A DNA stretch of 64,000 nt from Methylomonas sp. LW13 (GTDB lineage Bacteria > Pseudomonadota > Gammaproteobacteria > Methylococcales > Methylomonadaceae), in contig NZ_CP033381.1 of NCBI RefSeq assembly GCF_016865255.1, positions 1,116,001 to 1,180,000 on the forward strand. The letters run 5' to 3'. How positions within the stretch are numbered: the stretch's first letter is position 1; the number at the start of each line of letters is the position of its first letter. Of this stretch, positions 46,146-54,914 are shown one piece after another. Both the position numbers and the translations under genes were made by a program. Under the pieces are notes generated by a model. It made no database searches and had not been told where the DNA came from. It worked only from the letters and a program-made list of their open reading frames with translations.

Positions 46146-46194
46146 AAGCCGTTAATTTAGCCTCACCATCAACTCAATAAGGAATGTGCGTGCC

Positions 46195-46821
46195 ATGCCT
46201 AACAAACTGCTTTTAGAAAACAAAGCCTGGTCTCAACAACTGGTAAACAGAAATCCGGACTATTTCGTCAATTTGGCCAAGGAGCAACGTCCCGAGTTTT
46301 TATGGATAGGTTGCGCCGATAGCCGGGTGCCGGCGGAGACCGTGGTCAACGCTCAGCCGGGAGAAATTTTTGTGCACCGCAACATCGCTAACCAAGTCGT
46401 TACCACCGACTTTAATTGCCTCAGCGTGTTGCAGTACGCGATTGAAGTGCTGAAAGTCAAACATGTGATCGTCTGCGGCCATTACGGTTGCGGCGGCGTC
46501 AAAGCGGCATTGCAAGCGCAAAATGTCGATTTGGCGATCACCAATAAATGGCTGATGCATATCAAGGATGTCTATCGTCTGCACATGGACGAGTTGGATC
46601 ATATCAATCCGGAGAAGCAGCTCGACCGGATGGTTGAGTTGAACATTATCGAACAGGTGTATCGCCTGGCGCATACCTCCATCATCCAATCGGCCTGGAA
46701 ACAGGGCCATAAACCAACCGTGCGCGGCTGGGTGTATGGGCTTGACGATGGCTTGATTGAAGAGTTGATCAAGCTTGACCATAACACCCCGATCAACCCC
46801 ATTTACCGTTACGCAGCTTGA
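46195..46821 (+). CDS. Beta-class carbonic anhydrase
   Basis: CO2/bicarbonate interconversion in the cytoplasm. 208 residues with zinc ligands C40, H96 and C99 and the D42/R44 pair (CADSRVP, HYGCGG). HRNIANQV and the VRGWVYGLDDG end fit the E. coli Can type. ATG at 46195 has AAGGAA upstream; an upstream in-frame GTG (46186) is possible. Lies 99 bases after the kinase gene. Confidence 0.95.
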   Translation: MPNKLLLENKAWSQQLVNRNPDYFVNLAKEQRPEFLWIGCADSRVPAETVVNAQPGEIFVHRNIANQVVTTDFNCLSVLQYAIEVLKVKHVIVCGHYGCGGVKAALQAQNVDLAITNKWLMHIKDVYRLHMDELDHINPEKQLDRMVELNIIEQVYRLAHTSIIQSAWKQGHKPTVRGWVYGLDDGLIEELIKLDHNTPINPIYRYAA

Positions 46822-46895
46822 TTACGGCTGCTTTTTAAACAAAAAACCGGCGTTTGCAATGGCTAACCGATATGAAGAAAGGCAATGGTGTTGCT

Positions 46896-46922
46896 ATTAA
46901 GATAGCGATTCGCTATCTTAAT
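46896..46922. terminator. ATTAAGATAGCGA hairpin after carbonic anhydrase
   Basis: Perfect 13-base stem with a one-base centre (ATTAAGATAGCGA/TCGCTATCTTAAT), 75 bases after the stop. As a hairpin it has almost no loop, so it could equally be a palindromic operator for the following lipoprotein gene. No U tract follows. Confidence 0.45.
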
Positions 46923-46990
46923 GACGTGTGAAGGGGCATTTTCAAAAATCAAAACTGGGTCAGGCCAGATAACAACAGGAGCCGCAATTC

Positions 46991-47302
46991 ATGTTTATTC
47001 CATTAGCTTCGGGAAAAAGCGCTGCACGGATAAGTGCCGCGTATTTAATCAGCGTTAGTTTGCTGATGTCCGCTTGTGCAACTAGGGAAGATGCCGAGTA
47101 TCCCCATGCTGTTGGTGTGAAGACTGTCTTATCCACTGTGGCGTCATCCACAACGGCCGCTGACAGCACATCTTCGACGCCGCAAGTTAACGCACTTGCC
47201 GCAACGCTTACTCCGCATTCCGACGATATGCTGCAATCCTTTGAGCGAGCGTCGATGAAGATGGATCAATTGCATCGGCAAAAGGGCGAATGGAGTTTCT
47301 AA
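46991..47302 (+). CDS. Small lipoprotein with MlaA-tail-like C-terminal motif
   Basis: 103 residues. Signal peptide with lipobox LLMSAC; the mature part is short and Ser/Thr/Ala-rich, probably disordered, then a helix. Residues 84-94, FERASMKMDQL, match the MlaA tail FEKASDKMDQM (319-329) at 8 of 11 positions, and both lie about ten residues from the C-terminus. GGAG upstream (46979-46982). Not a family I recognise. First of three small envelope genes. Confidence 0.7.
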   Translation: MFIPLASGKSAARISAAYLISVSLLMSACATREDAEYPHAVGVKTVLSTVASSTTAADSTSSTPQVNALAATLTPHSDDMLQSFERASMKMDQLHRQKGEWSF

Positions 47303-47419
47303 CTTTTTTACTCCCTCCGTACCTTTGCCGAATCAGGGAGTTGGTGAAGAGTGATTGTAAAAACAGCACATTGCATTAGAAAACATTGTGATCACAAATA
47401 ATAAGAAAGGAGACCATCA

Positions 47420-47776
47420 ATGAAAACTAAACACTTAGCATCGCTACTGATTGCCGTCGGATTGCTGTCTGCTTGTGCGACAGAGTCTGGCCCCAAGCCG
47501 CAAAGTTGGGCAAAAGCGGTACAGACCGCTGATACCCGAGATGCGCATATACGTCTTGCCGATCATTACGAAGATGTCGCTAAAACGCTGGATGCGGATG
47601 CCCAGGAAGAGCGAGAAATGCTGGATCAATATATAGCCAAACCCTGGAAGTATGGAAAACGCATTCAGGATTTGAAGGCGCGCGCTGACGCGATGGTCAG
47701 AGATTTGGAGATGGCCGCCAAAGAAAGCCGGCAAATGGCGGAATACCACAGGCAGATGGCCATGGAAGAGCGCTAA
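47420..47776 (+). CDS. Small helical lipoprotein
   Basis: 118 residues. Lipobox LLSAC, then an almost entirely charged helix (residues 35-118) with heptad-like spacing and several Met near the end (RQMAEYHRQMAMEER). AAGGAG lies 8 bases upstream of the ATG. Function unknown; Lpp-like or periplasmic chaperone-like roles are possible. Followed after 44 bases by the membrane-protein gene. Confidence 0.7.
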   Translation: MKTKHLASLLIAVGLLSACATESGPKPQSWAKAVQTADTRDAHIRLADHYEDVAKTLDADAQEEREMLDQYIAKPWKYGKRIQDLKARADAMVRDLEMAAKESRQMAEYHRQMAMEER

Positions 47777-47820
47777 CCGGCCCGGTTGCGTTTGTTATTC
47801 ACAAATCCTGGAGAATTGAG

Positions 47821-48246
47821 ATGATCAGAGAGCATCTTGACTTGGTTATCGTCGGGCTGATCGCGCTATCTATCGCCATGTATGACATGGTGATTGATTT
47901 GTTTATGAATGTTCTGCATCTGTGTTTCGAGCTACTGCATTTTCTGTACGAATGGTTCGAGCTAGGCATAGAGTACACGGTTGAACACCTATTTCATACG
48001 TCTCGGCACGGTAGCCAGATTCTCACGTTCTATATTCTGTTATTGATCGCCGGTTTGTTGTTGTACGGCTTATGGCGGCTTATGCCGCGCCTGTGCCGGA
48101 AGTGCGTAGAGTGTTTGCGGTTGACTTGGGAGCGCCGAAAAACCGAATGCCATCATTACTGGCTGTCGCTGCCTTTGCTGAATAAAGTGAAGCTGATTTC
48201 CACGGCAACCGGGGTTTTTAGTTTGACGTTTTATTTTATGACGTGA
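47821..48246 (+). CDS. Small inner-membrane protein, unknown
   Basis: 141 residues with three hydrophobic segments: about 7-40, a middle one at about 72-88 (ILTFYILLLIAGLLLYGLW) and a C-terminal one (LISTATGVFSLTFYF), and a Cys/Arg-rich cytoplasmic loop (RLCRKCVECLRLTWERRKTECHHYW) between the last two. Many Glu, His and Leu in the first part suggest an amphipathic pair. GGAG upstream. Not recognised. Confidence 0.6.
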   Translation: MIREHLDLVIVGLIALSIAMYDMVIDLFMNVLHLCFELLHFLYEWFELGIEYTVEHLFHTSRHGSQILTFYILLLIAGLLLYGLWRLMPRLCRKCVECLRLTWERRKTECHHYWLSLPLLNKVKLISTATGVFSLTFYFMT

Positions 48247-48324
48247 ACGTAAATCGCCGAATGGGTGAGAACCTGCCCATTCGGCGAGACGGATTTTGGG
48301 AGCTTGTGCTGGGATTCTTGGCGA

Positions 48325-49002
48325 TTAAGCCCACTGCTCTTCGACTTGGCCGTCTTGACCGCAAAATACTGCGCGGGTCAGACCGCAGAAAATGCCGTGT
48401 TCGACAATGCCCGGAATGGCATTCAGTTGCTCGTTCAGGGTTTTACCGTCCGGATTGGCTTCGAAGGCTACATCCAGCACCAGGCTGCCGTGCGAGGTAA
48501 CCACCAATCCGTCTTGATTGGCAGTTTGCCGCAACGAGCCTTGGCCGCCAATCGCCGCAACACTGCGCTGCACCAGTCGCCAGGCAAATGGGCTGACTTC
48601 GATGGGAATAGGGAATTTCTCGCCGATGCGATTGACCTTCTTGCTGGCATCAATCAACACCAGAAACTGATCCGCGGCCTTGGCCAGCAACTTTTCTCGC
48701 ACCAGGTCGTAACCGCGGCCTTTCAGCAAAGTCAGGTCGGGGCTTACCTCGTCCGCGCCATCGACATATAAATCCAAGCCGTCGATATGTTCCATGCCGA
48801 GCAAGGACAAGCCCAGTTGTTTGGCTTTGTTGGCGCTGACTACTGAACTGGAAACCACCTTGAACTGCAGGCCTTCCTCATTTTGCCGACGCGCCAGCGC
48901 TTCGATGAAAAAATTGGCGGTGGAGCCGGTGCCCAGTCCCACTATCATGCCCGGTTTGACATGTTGTACCGCGTGTTCCGCGACTCGCTGTTTGTCGTTC
49001 AT
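48325..49002 (-). CDS. rpiA: Ribose-5-phosphate isomerase A
   Basis: Interconverts ribulose-5-P and ribose-5-P. 225 residues from the ATG at 49002 (MNDKQRVAEHAV). MIVGLGTGSTANFFIEAL, DGADEVSPDLTLLKGRG and LVREKLLAKAADQFLVLID are the family motifs. The frame opens 12 codons earlier. In a RuMP methanotroph it serves pentose recycling for formaldehyde fixation (family knowledge). Next gene upstream is lpxD, same strand. Confidence 0.96.
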   Translation of the reverse strand: MNDKQRVAEHAVQHVKPGMIVGLGTGSTANFFIEALARRQNEEGLQFKVVSSSVVSANKAKQLGLSLLGMEHIDGLDLYVDGADEVSPDLTLLKGRGYDLVREKLLAKAADQFLVLIDASKKVNRIGEKFPIPIEVSPFAWRLVQRSVAAIGGQGSLRQTANQDGLVVTSHGSLVLDVAFEANPDGKTLNEQLNAIPGIVEHGIFCGLTRAVFCGQDGQVEEQWA

Positions 49003-49093
49003 GATTCTGTCCTGTTGAGTGGTATAGAAATGTGCCAAGTTTTAGGGGCGATTGATTCGCTTTGGGCGATTTAAAGCGCCCCTACAAACCTGC

Positions 49094-50122
49094 TTACTCT
49101 TCCAGTTTGAGCACCCGCGCTTCCAGCGCCTTAAATTTTTGCAGCAACTCCGGCAATTTGGCCAAAGCAGCCAGTTCTTTCCAGGCCACTTTGCGGTCCT
49201 TGGCCGGACTGCCAAATACTTGCGCGCCGGGATCGATGTCTCCAGAGATGCCGCTGCGGGCCATCACTACCGCCCGCGCACCGATTTTGACGTGGTCTGC
49301 CACACCGGTGCTGCCGGCTAAAATCGCGCCGTCTTCGATGGTGCAAGAGCCGGAGATGCCGGACTGGCCGCAGATAATCACATTGCGGCCGACGATATTG
49401 TTGTGACCGAGCTGTACCAGGTTGTCGATCTTGCTGCCCCAGCCGATTTTAGTGGCGCCCAGTGCGCCGCGGTCGATGCAGGTGTTGGCGCCGATTTCGA
49501 CGTTGTCGGCAATTTCCACATGACCGACGTGCGGTACTTTCACGTGCTGGTTGTCTCGGAATTTATAGCCAAAGCCATCGGCACCGATTACCGCGCCGGC
49601 GTGAATGATCACGTTATTGCCAATGATGCTGTGGTCGTAGATCACCGCGTTGGGGTGGATATGGCAGTGCTTGCCTATCATCACATGATTGCCGATGCGG
49701 GCGCCGGCTTCGATAGTGCTGCTGTCGCCGATGCTGCTTTGTTGGCCCACGGTAGCGAACGGCCCGACATGTACGTCAAAACCCAAAGTCGATGTTTCAG
49801 CCAACACCGCATGCTCGGACACCTGGCGTTTAAAAACCGGTTCCGGATGCAGCAGTTTTACCGCATTTAAAAAGCTGATTTCCGGGTCTTTGCAGACCAA
49901 CAAGGTCAGATTTTCCGGAATCTCGCCATCTAGCAATTGTTCGGCGATAAAGCAGGCCGAAGCCTTGGAGTCTTTCAAATATTTTTTGTATTTACCGTCG
50001 CTAAGCACGGTGACTTGATGCGGGGTGGCTGACATGATGTCGGCCGCAGAATTAATAAAAGTGGTCGAGTCGCCGCCCTGGGCGGTGGCGCCGCAACGTT
50101 GGGCAAGGTCCGTAATGAGCAT
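49094..50122 (-). CDS. lpxD: UDP-3-O-acyl-glucosamine N-acyltransferase LpxD
   Basis: Third acylation step of lipid A synthesis. 342 residues with the N-terminal uridine-binding domain and left-handed beta-helix hexapeptide repeats (IGNHVMIG, IGNNVIIHAG, IGANTCIDRG, IVGRNVIICG). Catalytic His lies in NLVQLGHNNIVG; GADGFGYKF is also seen. It is away from the usual bamA-skp-lpxD-fabZ-lpxA cluster, so it may be a second copy. Starts 9 bases after the preceding gene. Confidence 0.93.
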   Translation of the reverse strand: MLITDLAQRCGATAQGGDSTTFINSAADIMSATPHQVTVLSDGKYKKYLKDSKASACFIAEQLLDGEIPENLTLLVCKDPEISFLNAVKLLHPEPVFKRQVSEHAVLAETSTLGFDVHVGPFATVGQQSSIGDSSTIEAGARIGNHVMIGKHCHIHPNAVIYDHSIIGNNVIIHAGAVIGADGFGYKFRDNQHVKVPHVGHVEIADNVEIGANTCIDRGALGATKIGWGSKIDNLVQLGHNNIVGRNVIICGQSGISGSCTIEDGAILAGSTGVADHVKIGARAVVMARSGISGDIDPGAQVFGSPAKDRKVAWKELAALAKLPELLQKFKALEARVLKLEE

Positions 50123-50130
50123 GTCCTATC

Positions 50131-52359
50131 CTATTTCCAAATGCCAATAATATGAGTGAAGTCGTCGGTCCAAGGCTGCAGACCGAACGTCAGCGGTAGT
50201 TTCTGCCAATGCCCGAGCCGGCTTTGCTGCAAGCGCTGCAGGCGCTCGGGCTGTTTTGCTATCACTACCCAGTCGGTAGCGATGACCAGAGGGACATCGG
50301 TTTCCGGTTTAAATTCCTGCAACAAGGCCGCCAAATGCAATTGGTTGACGTGGTCGGCCATGACTTTTTTCAGCGCCAGATGGCGGTTGGTGATATGAAA
50401 AGCCAGTAAACCGTTGTCTTTCAGCTTGCTAAAGTATAGCTGCAAAGCCTCGCGCGTCAGCAGATGCGTGGGTACGGCATCCGAGCTGAAGGCGTCCATG
50501 ATTAATAAATCGAAGCTGGCGTCGGTTTCTTTCAGCAACGATTGTCGGGCATCGCCGACGATCATTTCTGCTTGCTTGTTGCAGCGGCTGAGGTAACTAA
50601 ACCAGGCCGGGTTTTGTGCCACTTCCACAACCAGCGGGTCGATTTCATAGAATTTCCACAGCTGGCCTTCCTTGGTGTAGCAGGCGAGCGCACCGGCACC
50701 CAAGCCCACCGCGCCGATGTGCCAATGCCGGTTTTCGCCGTCAAATTCGGCAAACAGCTGGCCGATGGGGCCGGGGCGGCTGTAATAGGTCAAGGGTGTG
50801 GTGACGTTGGCGGCGGTCAGGCGCTGTGCGCCATGTTTGGTGGTACCGTGATACAGCTCGCGGACGGTTTCCGGCCGTTGGTTTTCATCGGGGATGACGG
50901 TATCTCGGACCGACATCACGCCGAAGAAGCTGCGTTCCTGATAAATAGTGTTAGAGGCCATGCTGTGCAAGCCCAGCGTGAACAACAAAATCACCCCGGT
51001 CAACGCGCCCAAACCGATGGGGCTATGCCGTAGCGAATAACTCACACCGGCCAGCAGAATTAGCGCGCCGCCGATCAAGTCCAGGTAGTCGAATAGCTGG
51101 TGGCTAGTGAAGTAAATAGTCAGGCCGGTGATTAATAACAACATCGGGAAAATCGGCTGCAAAAACCAACGGCCGTTGAAAAAACCGGGGCGCAACAGCA
51201 AGGCGGCGACGATCATGATCGGATATTCGTAAACCGCGTTAAAGATAAACGGTGCGACGAAAGTATTGAACAAACCGCCCAACATGCCGGCGAAAGACAT
51301 CACCAGATAAAAGCGGGTCAGATATTGCGGATGCGGCCGGCTTTTAGCCAGTTCGCCGTGGCAGACCATCACCGCCAGGAAGAAGGCCAGCAAATGCAGG
51401 ATCAAATCCAGCCAGTAGGGCAATGTGGCCGGATTAATGAAGGAATATGCGATGAATACCGTCAATACTGCCGGTTGTGCAGCCAGCATCCAGGGTCGGA
51501 TACGCTCGGCCCAGGTACTGAATACCAGGATGAAGGTCAGCAAATACAAGGTCAGCGGCACTATCCACAGCAAGGGTACGGCGGCGATGTCGGTGCTGAT
51601 GAACTGCGTCAAGCCCAGTAGCAAGCTGGACGGTACGAAAGCCAGCGCCAGCCAGCGCAACTGCTCTAGCGTCGATGGCGGCTCGATGCCGGCATCGCTT
51701 AACACTTCGTCGTCTGCGTTCTCGGCTTGGCTGCGCCAGAAGCTGAGCGCGCAAACGACAATTAACGCGCAGAGGCCAATATAGCCGCCGCTCCAAATCA
51801 GTCTTTGGTTCGCCAAACCCAAATTCGGCTCTATCAAAAAGGGATAGCTCAATAAAGCCAACAGGCTGCCGGCATTGCTAGCGGCGTATAAGTAATAAGG
51901 GTCGTCGCTGCTGTGGTGGCCGCTATGCGAAAACCACTTTTGCAACAAAGGCGCAGTGGTGGATACCACGAAGAACGGTAGGCCGATAGCCAGAAACAAG
52001 GTCCACACCAGCCATAAGGTAGGGTCGCCTTCGGTGGGTGGTGCGGCATCCTGCGGCAGCGCCACGGGTAGTGCGATCACGCTGAAAACCAGCAAGGCGG
52101 TGTGAATCTGTATCTGCCGTTGACTGCCCAACCGCGAACTCAACCAATGCGCATACAAGTAGCCTAGAAACAGCAGCGTTTGGTAAAACACCATGCACGT
52201 GTTCCACACCGCCGGCGTGCCGCCCAGCAGCGGTAGCAATAGCTTGCCGAACATTGGCTGCAACACGAACATCAGTGTGGCGCTGATAAACAGCGTGGCG
52301 GCGAATAAAATGACGGGTGATATCAAAGGTTTGGCGGTGGGCTGCGGAGTGTTATTCAT
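50131..52359 (-). CDS. Polytopic protein with C-terminal spermidine-synthase-like domain
   Basis: 742 residues: about 12-14 membrane helices in residues 15-480, then a Rossmann methyltransferase-like domain (GAVGLGAGALACYTKEGQLWKFYEIDPLVVEVA, VGDARQSLL, DLLIMDAFSSDAVPTHLLTREAL). The last is the spermidine synthase pattern. Such fused proteins are common and uncharacterised; polyamine-like transfer at a membrane is only a guess. ATG at 52359 (MNNTPQPT); lpxD follows 9 bases after the stop. Confidence 0.85.
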   Translation of the reverse strand: MNNTPQPTAKPLISPVILFAATLFISATLMFVLQPMFGKLLLPLLGGTPAVWNTCMVFYQTLLFLGYLYAHWLSSRLGSQRQIQIHTALLVFSVIALPVALPQDAAPPTEGDPTLWLVWTLFLAIGLPFFVVSTTAPLLQKWFSHSGHHSSDDPYYLYAASNAGSLLALLSYPFLIEPNLGLANQRLIWSGGYIGLCALIVVCALSFWRSQAENADDEVLSDAGIEPPSTLEQLRWLALAFVPSSLLLGLTQFISTDIAAVPLLWIVPLTLYLLTFILVFSTWAERIRPWMLAAQPAVLTVFIAYSFINPATLPYWLDLILHLLAFFLAVMVCHGELAKSRPHPQYLTRFYLVMSFAGMLGGLFNTFVAPFIFNAVYEYPIMIVAALLLRPGFFNGRWFLQPIFPMLLLITGLTIYFTSHQLFDYLDLIGGALILLAGVSYSLRHSPIGLGALTGVILLFTLGLHSMASNTIYQERSFFGVMSVRDTVIPDENQRPETVRELYHGTTKHGAQRLTAANVTTPLTYYSRPGPIGQLFAEFDGENRHWHIGAVGLGAGALACYTKEGQLWKFYEIDPLVVEVAQNPAWFSYLSRCNKQAEMIVGDARQSLLKETDASFDLLIMDAFSSDAVPTHLLTREALQLYFSKLKDNGLLAFHITNRHLALKKVMADHVNQLHLAALLQEFKPETDVPLVIATDWVVIAKQPERLQRLQQSRLGHWQKLPLTFGLQPWTDDFTHIIGIWK

Positions 52360-52600
52360 TGTAATTATGCGAGTTCCGTACGTGTCCTGGCCCAATGATA
52401 AAGCATTTGGCTTTTAAAGTGGTTTTGGATGAGGTTGGGCTGGTACTTTGGATATCGAACCGATCCGGTCTTTTACGACTCTTATTTGATCGACTGGTAT
52501 ATGTTGAAGCAGTTCGCCCTTAGGATCACACGAAACTATAACTCTATCGATTTGGGCGGATATACTAATCTCCTTCAGCCATTTGTCAGAGCAACATTCT

Positions 52601-52927
52601 ATGAGGCAAGGATTAGACGATCACGAAGCTTGGCTTGATACTTTAGATAAAAAGCTATTTGTCTCGAACAGCGAGGTCAAAGTTGAATTTGATAACCCAA
52701 TCTGTTTCCCGCTTGATGAATGTACAGACCTGAAAGACCTTAAGGGAATGGCTCGCACTCTAAGGTCTGTTCTCTCATGTAACGAAACACCTTTACCTCG
52801 CAAATATTTGATCGAACGATTTTTGAGACTCGTGATCCGTGAAAATAGACTACCTACAACAGTAGAAAAGGCCATGCGAGAATTGAGAATAGATTGGAAT
52901 ATTTCGAATGAATATCAAGATTGGTAA
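52601..52927 (+). CDS. Hypothetical protein, AT-rich
   Basis: 108 residues (MRQGLDDHEAWLDTLDKKLFV...). A TTG six codons upstream (52583) is an alternative start; no good ribosome site is seen for either. Charged, soluble, probably helical (PRKYLIERFLRLVIRENRLPTTVEKAMREL). Codon use is more AT-rich than the flanking genes. Not recognised. Confidence 0.45.
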   Translation: MRQGLDDHEAWLDTLDKKLFVSNSEVKVEFDNPICFPLDECTDLKDLKGMARTLRSVLSCNETPLPRKYLIERFLRLVIRENRLPTTVEKAMRELRIDWNISNEYQDW

Positions 52928-53179
52928 TTGCTGTGGTCAGTAGGATGCGGTAAACACGGTGTACCGCATTGATCGCGATTGGTGCGTTTCTTAATTCACC
53001 CTACTTACTGGGAAGAGGGCATTCATTGCCATAGATGGTAAGCTTCTAGCTATCCATGCCATTTGGATTTCGACATTCCCCGCGTGCCCTTGGGTATGCC
53101 GAAATGATGATTTTGAGGATGAGCGACGCATTCAGCTGGAGCAGCTTGCGAAAAAGGAATATCTTTAGGACAGAAATAA
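52928..53179. repeat. Intergenic region with palindromic repeat
   Basis: ATGCGGTA at 52945-52952 pairs with TACCGCAT at 52962-52969, with GTAGG before it and CACCCTAC after it (about 53007-53014); this looks like a dispersed repeat. Bases 53100-53170 carry a short frame ending in charged residues and TAG that may be a gene remnant. No gene is supported. Confidence 0.45.
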
Positions 53180-53488
53180 ATGAAACCTCTTGAACCAAAA
53201 ATTTATATTCTCAAAGTATTTTTCAAGCAGTCCGATTTTCTGCAAGTTAAGCGTTTATGCAGTGATCTTGGGATTATGCCGGAGAATACAAATGAGATTG
53301 GTGAGGATGACTGGGGGCATCGCGGTTATCTTGAGCTGTGGTTTCAAGAGGTTACCGACAAAAGCATCACTTTGCATATTCAAAAACAGCGGAATAAAAC
53401 TGCAAAAAAGTACATGGAAAATCTGCAACAATTTTTTGACGACTTGTATTCTCTGGAATATGTTGAATATCTAGTTTATCTAGATTAG
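53180..53488 (+). CDS. Hypothetical small protein, AT-rich
   Basis: 102 residues (MKPLEPKIYILKVFFKQSDFLQVKRL...), acidic, with alternating beta/alpha appearance (ELWFQEVTDKSITLHIQ; MENLQQFFDDLYSLEYVEYLVYLD). AGGA lies 11 bases before the ATG. AT-rich like the gene at 52601. Family not recognised; could be an immunity-type or regulatory small protein, without evidence. Confidence 0.5.
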   Translation: MKPLEPKIYILKVFFKQSDFLQVKRLCSDLGIMPENTNEIGEDDWGHRGYLELWFQEVTDKSITLHIQKQRNKTAKKYMENLQQFFDDLYSLEYVEYLVYLD

Positions 53489-53612
53489 TTGTTAATGAAT
53501 AGATGTGGTAATCAATATCCATCGCACGGTATTTAAAGGCCTGGTTAATATTCCTGCGTCAGATAAAACCGATCAATATCAGCAGTTTGAAAAACAATTT
53601 TCCTTAAAAAAC

Positions 53613-54866
53613 ATGACTACCAACACCATCCAAACCATCGCCCAACAAAGTCGCGCCGCGTCGCGCCAATTAGCATCAGCGTCCGAATCTGCGCGCAATC
53701 TGGCTCTGGCGAAAATGGCCGAAGCGCTGGACTTGGTCAGGCAGCGAGTGCTGGAGGTCAACGCCCAGGAAATCGTCAAAGCCCGCGAAGAAGGCCAATC
53801 GGATGCCATGGTCAAGCGCCTGACGATAGACGACAAAACCTTTGATTACATGCTGTCGCGCCTGAAAAAAGTGGCGCAATTGCCGGACCCGTTAAACCGG
53901 ATACTGACCGGGCATACCAATCCGGCCGGGCTGCGGGTTTACAAAAAATCGGTGCCGCTCGGCGTGATCGGCATCATTTACGAATCGCGCCCCAACGTCA
54001 CCACCGATGCCGCCGGGGTGTGCATCAAAAGCGGTAATGCGGTGATTTTGCGCGGTGGTTCGGAAGCCTTGCAAACCAACGCGATACTCACCGATGCGAT
54101 GATAGCCGGCGCGGTTGCTGCCGGTCTGCCGGAACATGCGATACAGATCATCCGCACCCCCGGCCACGAAGCGGTGGGCGAGTTGCTGAAAATGGACGAA
54201 TATATCGACGTGCTGATTCCGCGCGGCGGCAAAGGCTTGATCAAGCGCATCGCCGAAGGCACGCGGATTCCGGTTATCAAGCATTACGACGGCATTTGCC
54301 ACCTGTATCTCGCTACAGATGCCGATCCGGAGCAAGCCGTCGCGCTGGCGGTCAATTCCAAATGCCAAAGTGTGCAAGTCTGTAACGCACTGGAAACCTT
54401 GCTGGTGGACAGTGCATGCGCCGCACAACTGTTGCCGTTGCTGCACACCGCATTTGCCGAAAACCGCATCGAACTGCGCGGCTGCGAACAAACCCAAAAG
54501 CTGTTGCCCGGTGTTGTTCCAGCGATGGAAGAAGACTGGCATAGCGAATACCTGGCGCCGATACTGTCGGTGAAGGTCGTGGACGGCATTCAACAAGCCA
54601 TAGACCATATCAACCGCTACGGTTCCGGCCATACCGACGGCATCGTCACGCAAAGCCTGAGCTTGGCCCGGCAATTTGAAGAGCAGGTGGATTCGGCGTC
54701 GGTGATGATTAACGCCTCGACTCGTTTGTCGGGCGGCGGCGATTACGGTTTGGGATCGGTGGTGGGTATCAGCACCGATAAACTCCACGTGCGCGGCCCG
54801 GTCGGGCCGGATGAACTCACTACCTACAAGTGGGTGGCGTATGGGGATGGACATTTGCGCGGCTAG
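53613..54866 (+). CDS. proA: Glutamate-5-semialdehyde dehydrogenase (gamma-glutamyl phosphate reductase)
   Basis: Second step of proline synthesis. 417 residues from the ATG at 53613 (MTTNTIQTIAQQ); the frame extends 36 codons upstream without similarity. KKSVPLGVIGIIYESRPNVTTDAAGVCIKSGNAVILRGGSEA, the PRGGKGLI loop, the active-site Cys in NSKCQSVQVCNALETLLV and INASTRLSGGGDYGLGSVVGIST are typical. Confidence 0.97.
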   Translation: MTTNTIQTIAQQSRAASRQLASASESARNLALAKMAEALDLVRQRVLEVNAQEIVKAREEGQSDAMVKRLTIDDKTFDYMLSRLKKVAQLPDPLNRILTGHTNPAGLRVYKKSVPLGVIGIIYESRPNVTTDAAGVCIKSGNAVILRGGSEALQTNAILTDAMIAGAVAAGLPEHAIQIIRTPGHEAVGELLKMDEYIDVLIPRGGKGLIKRIAEGTRIPVIKHYDGICHLYLATDADPEQAVALAVNSKCQSVQVCNALETLLVDSACAAQLLPLLHTAFAENRIELRGCEQTQKLLPGVVPAMEEDWHSEYLAPILSVKVVDGIQQAIDHINRYGSGHTDGIVTQSLSLARQFEEQVDSASVMINASTRLSGGGDYGLGSVVGISTDKLHVRGPVGPDELTTYKWVAYGDGHLRG

Positions 54867-54914
54867 GTAGCAAAGCTAGAGACCTGTCCGCGATGTAACT
54901 ATAGGAAATGCCGA

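Noticed and set aside
48243..48771. Plus-strand frames after the membrane protein gene
   Set aside because: Antisense to rpiA, which is clear on the minus strand.
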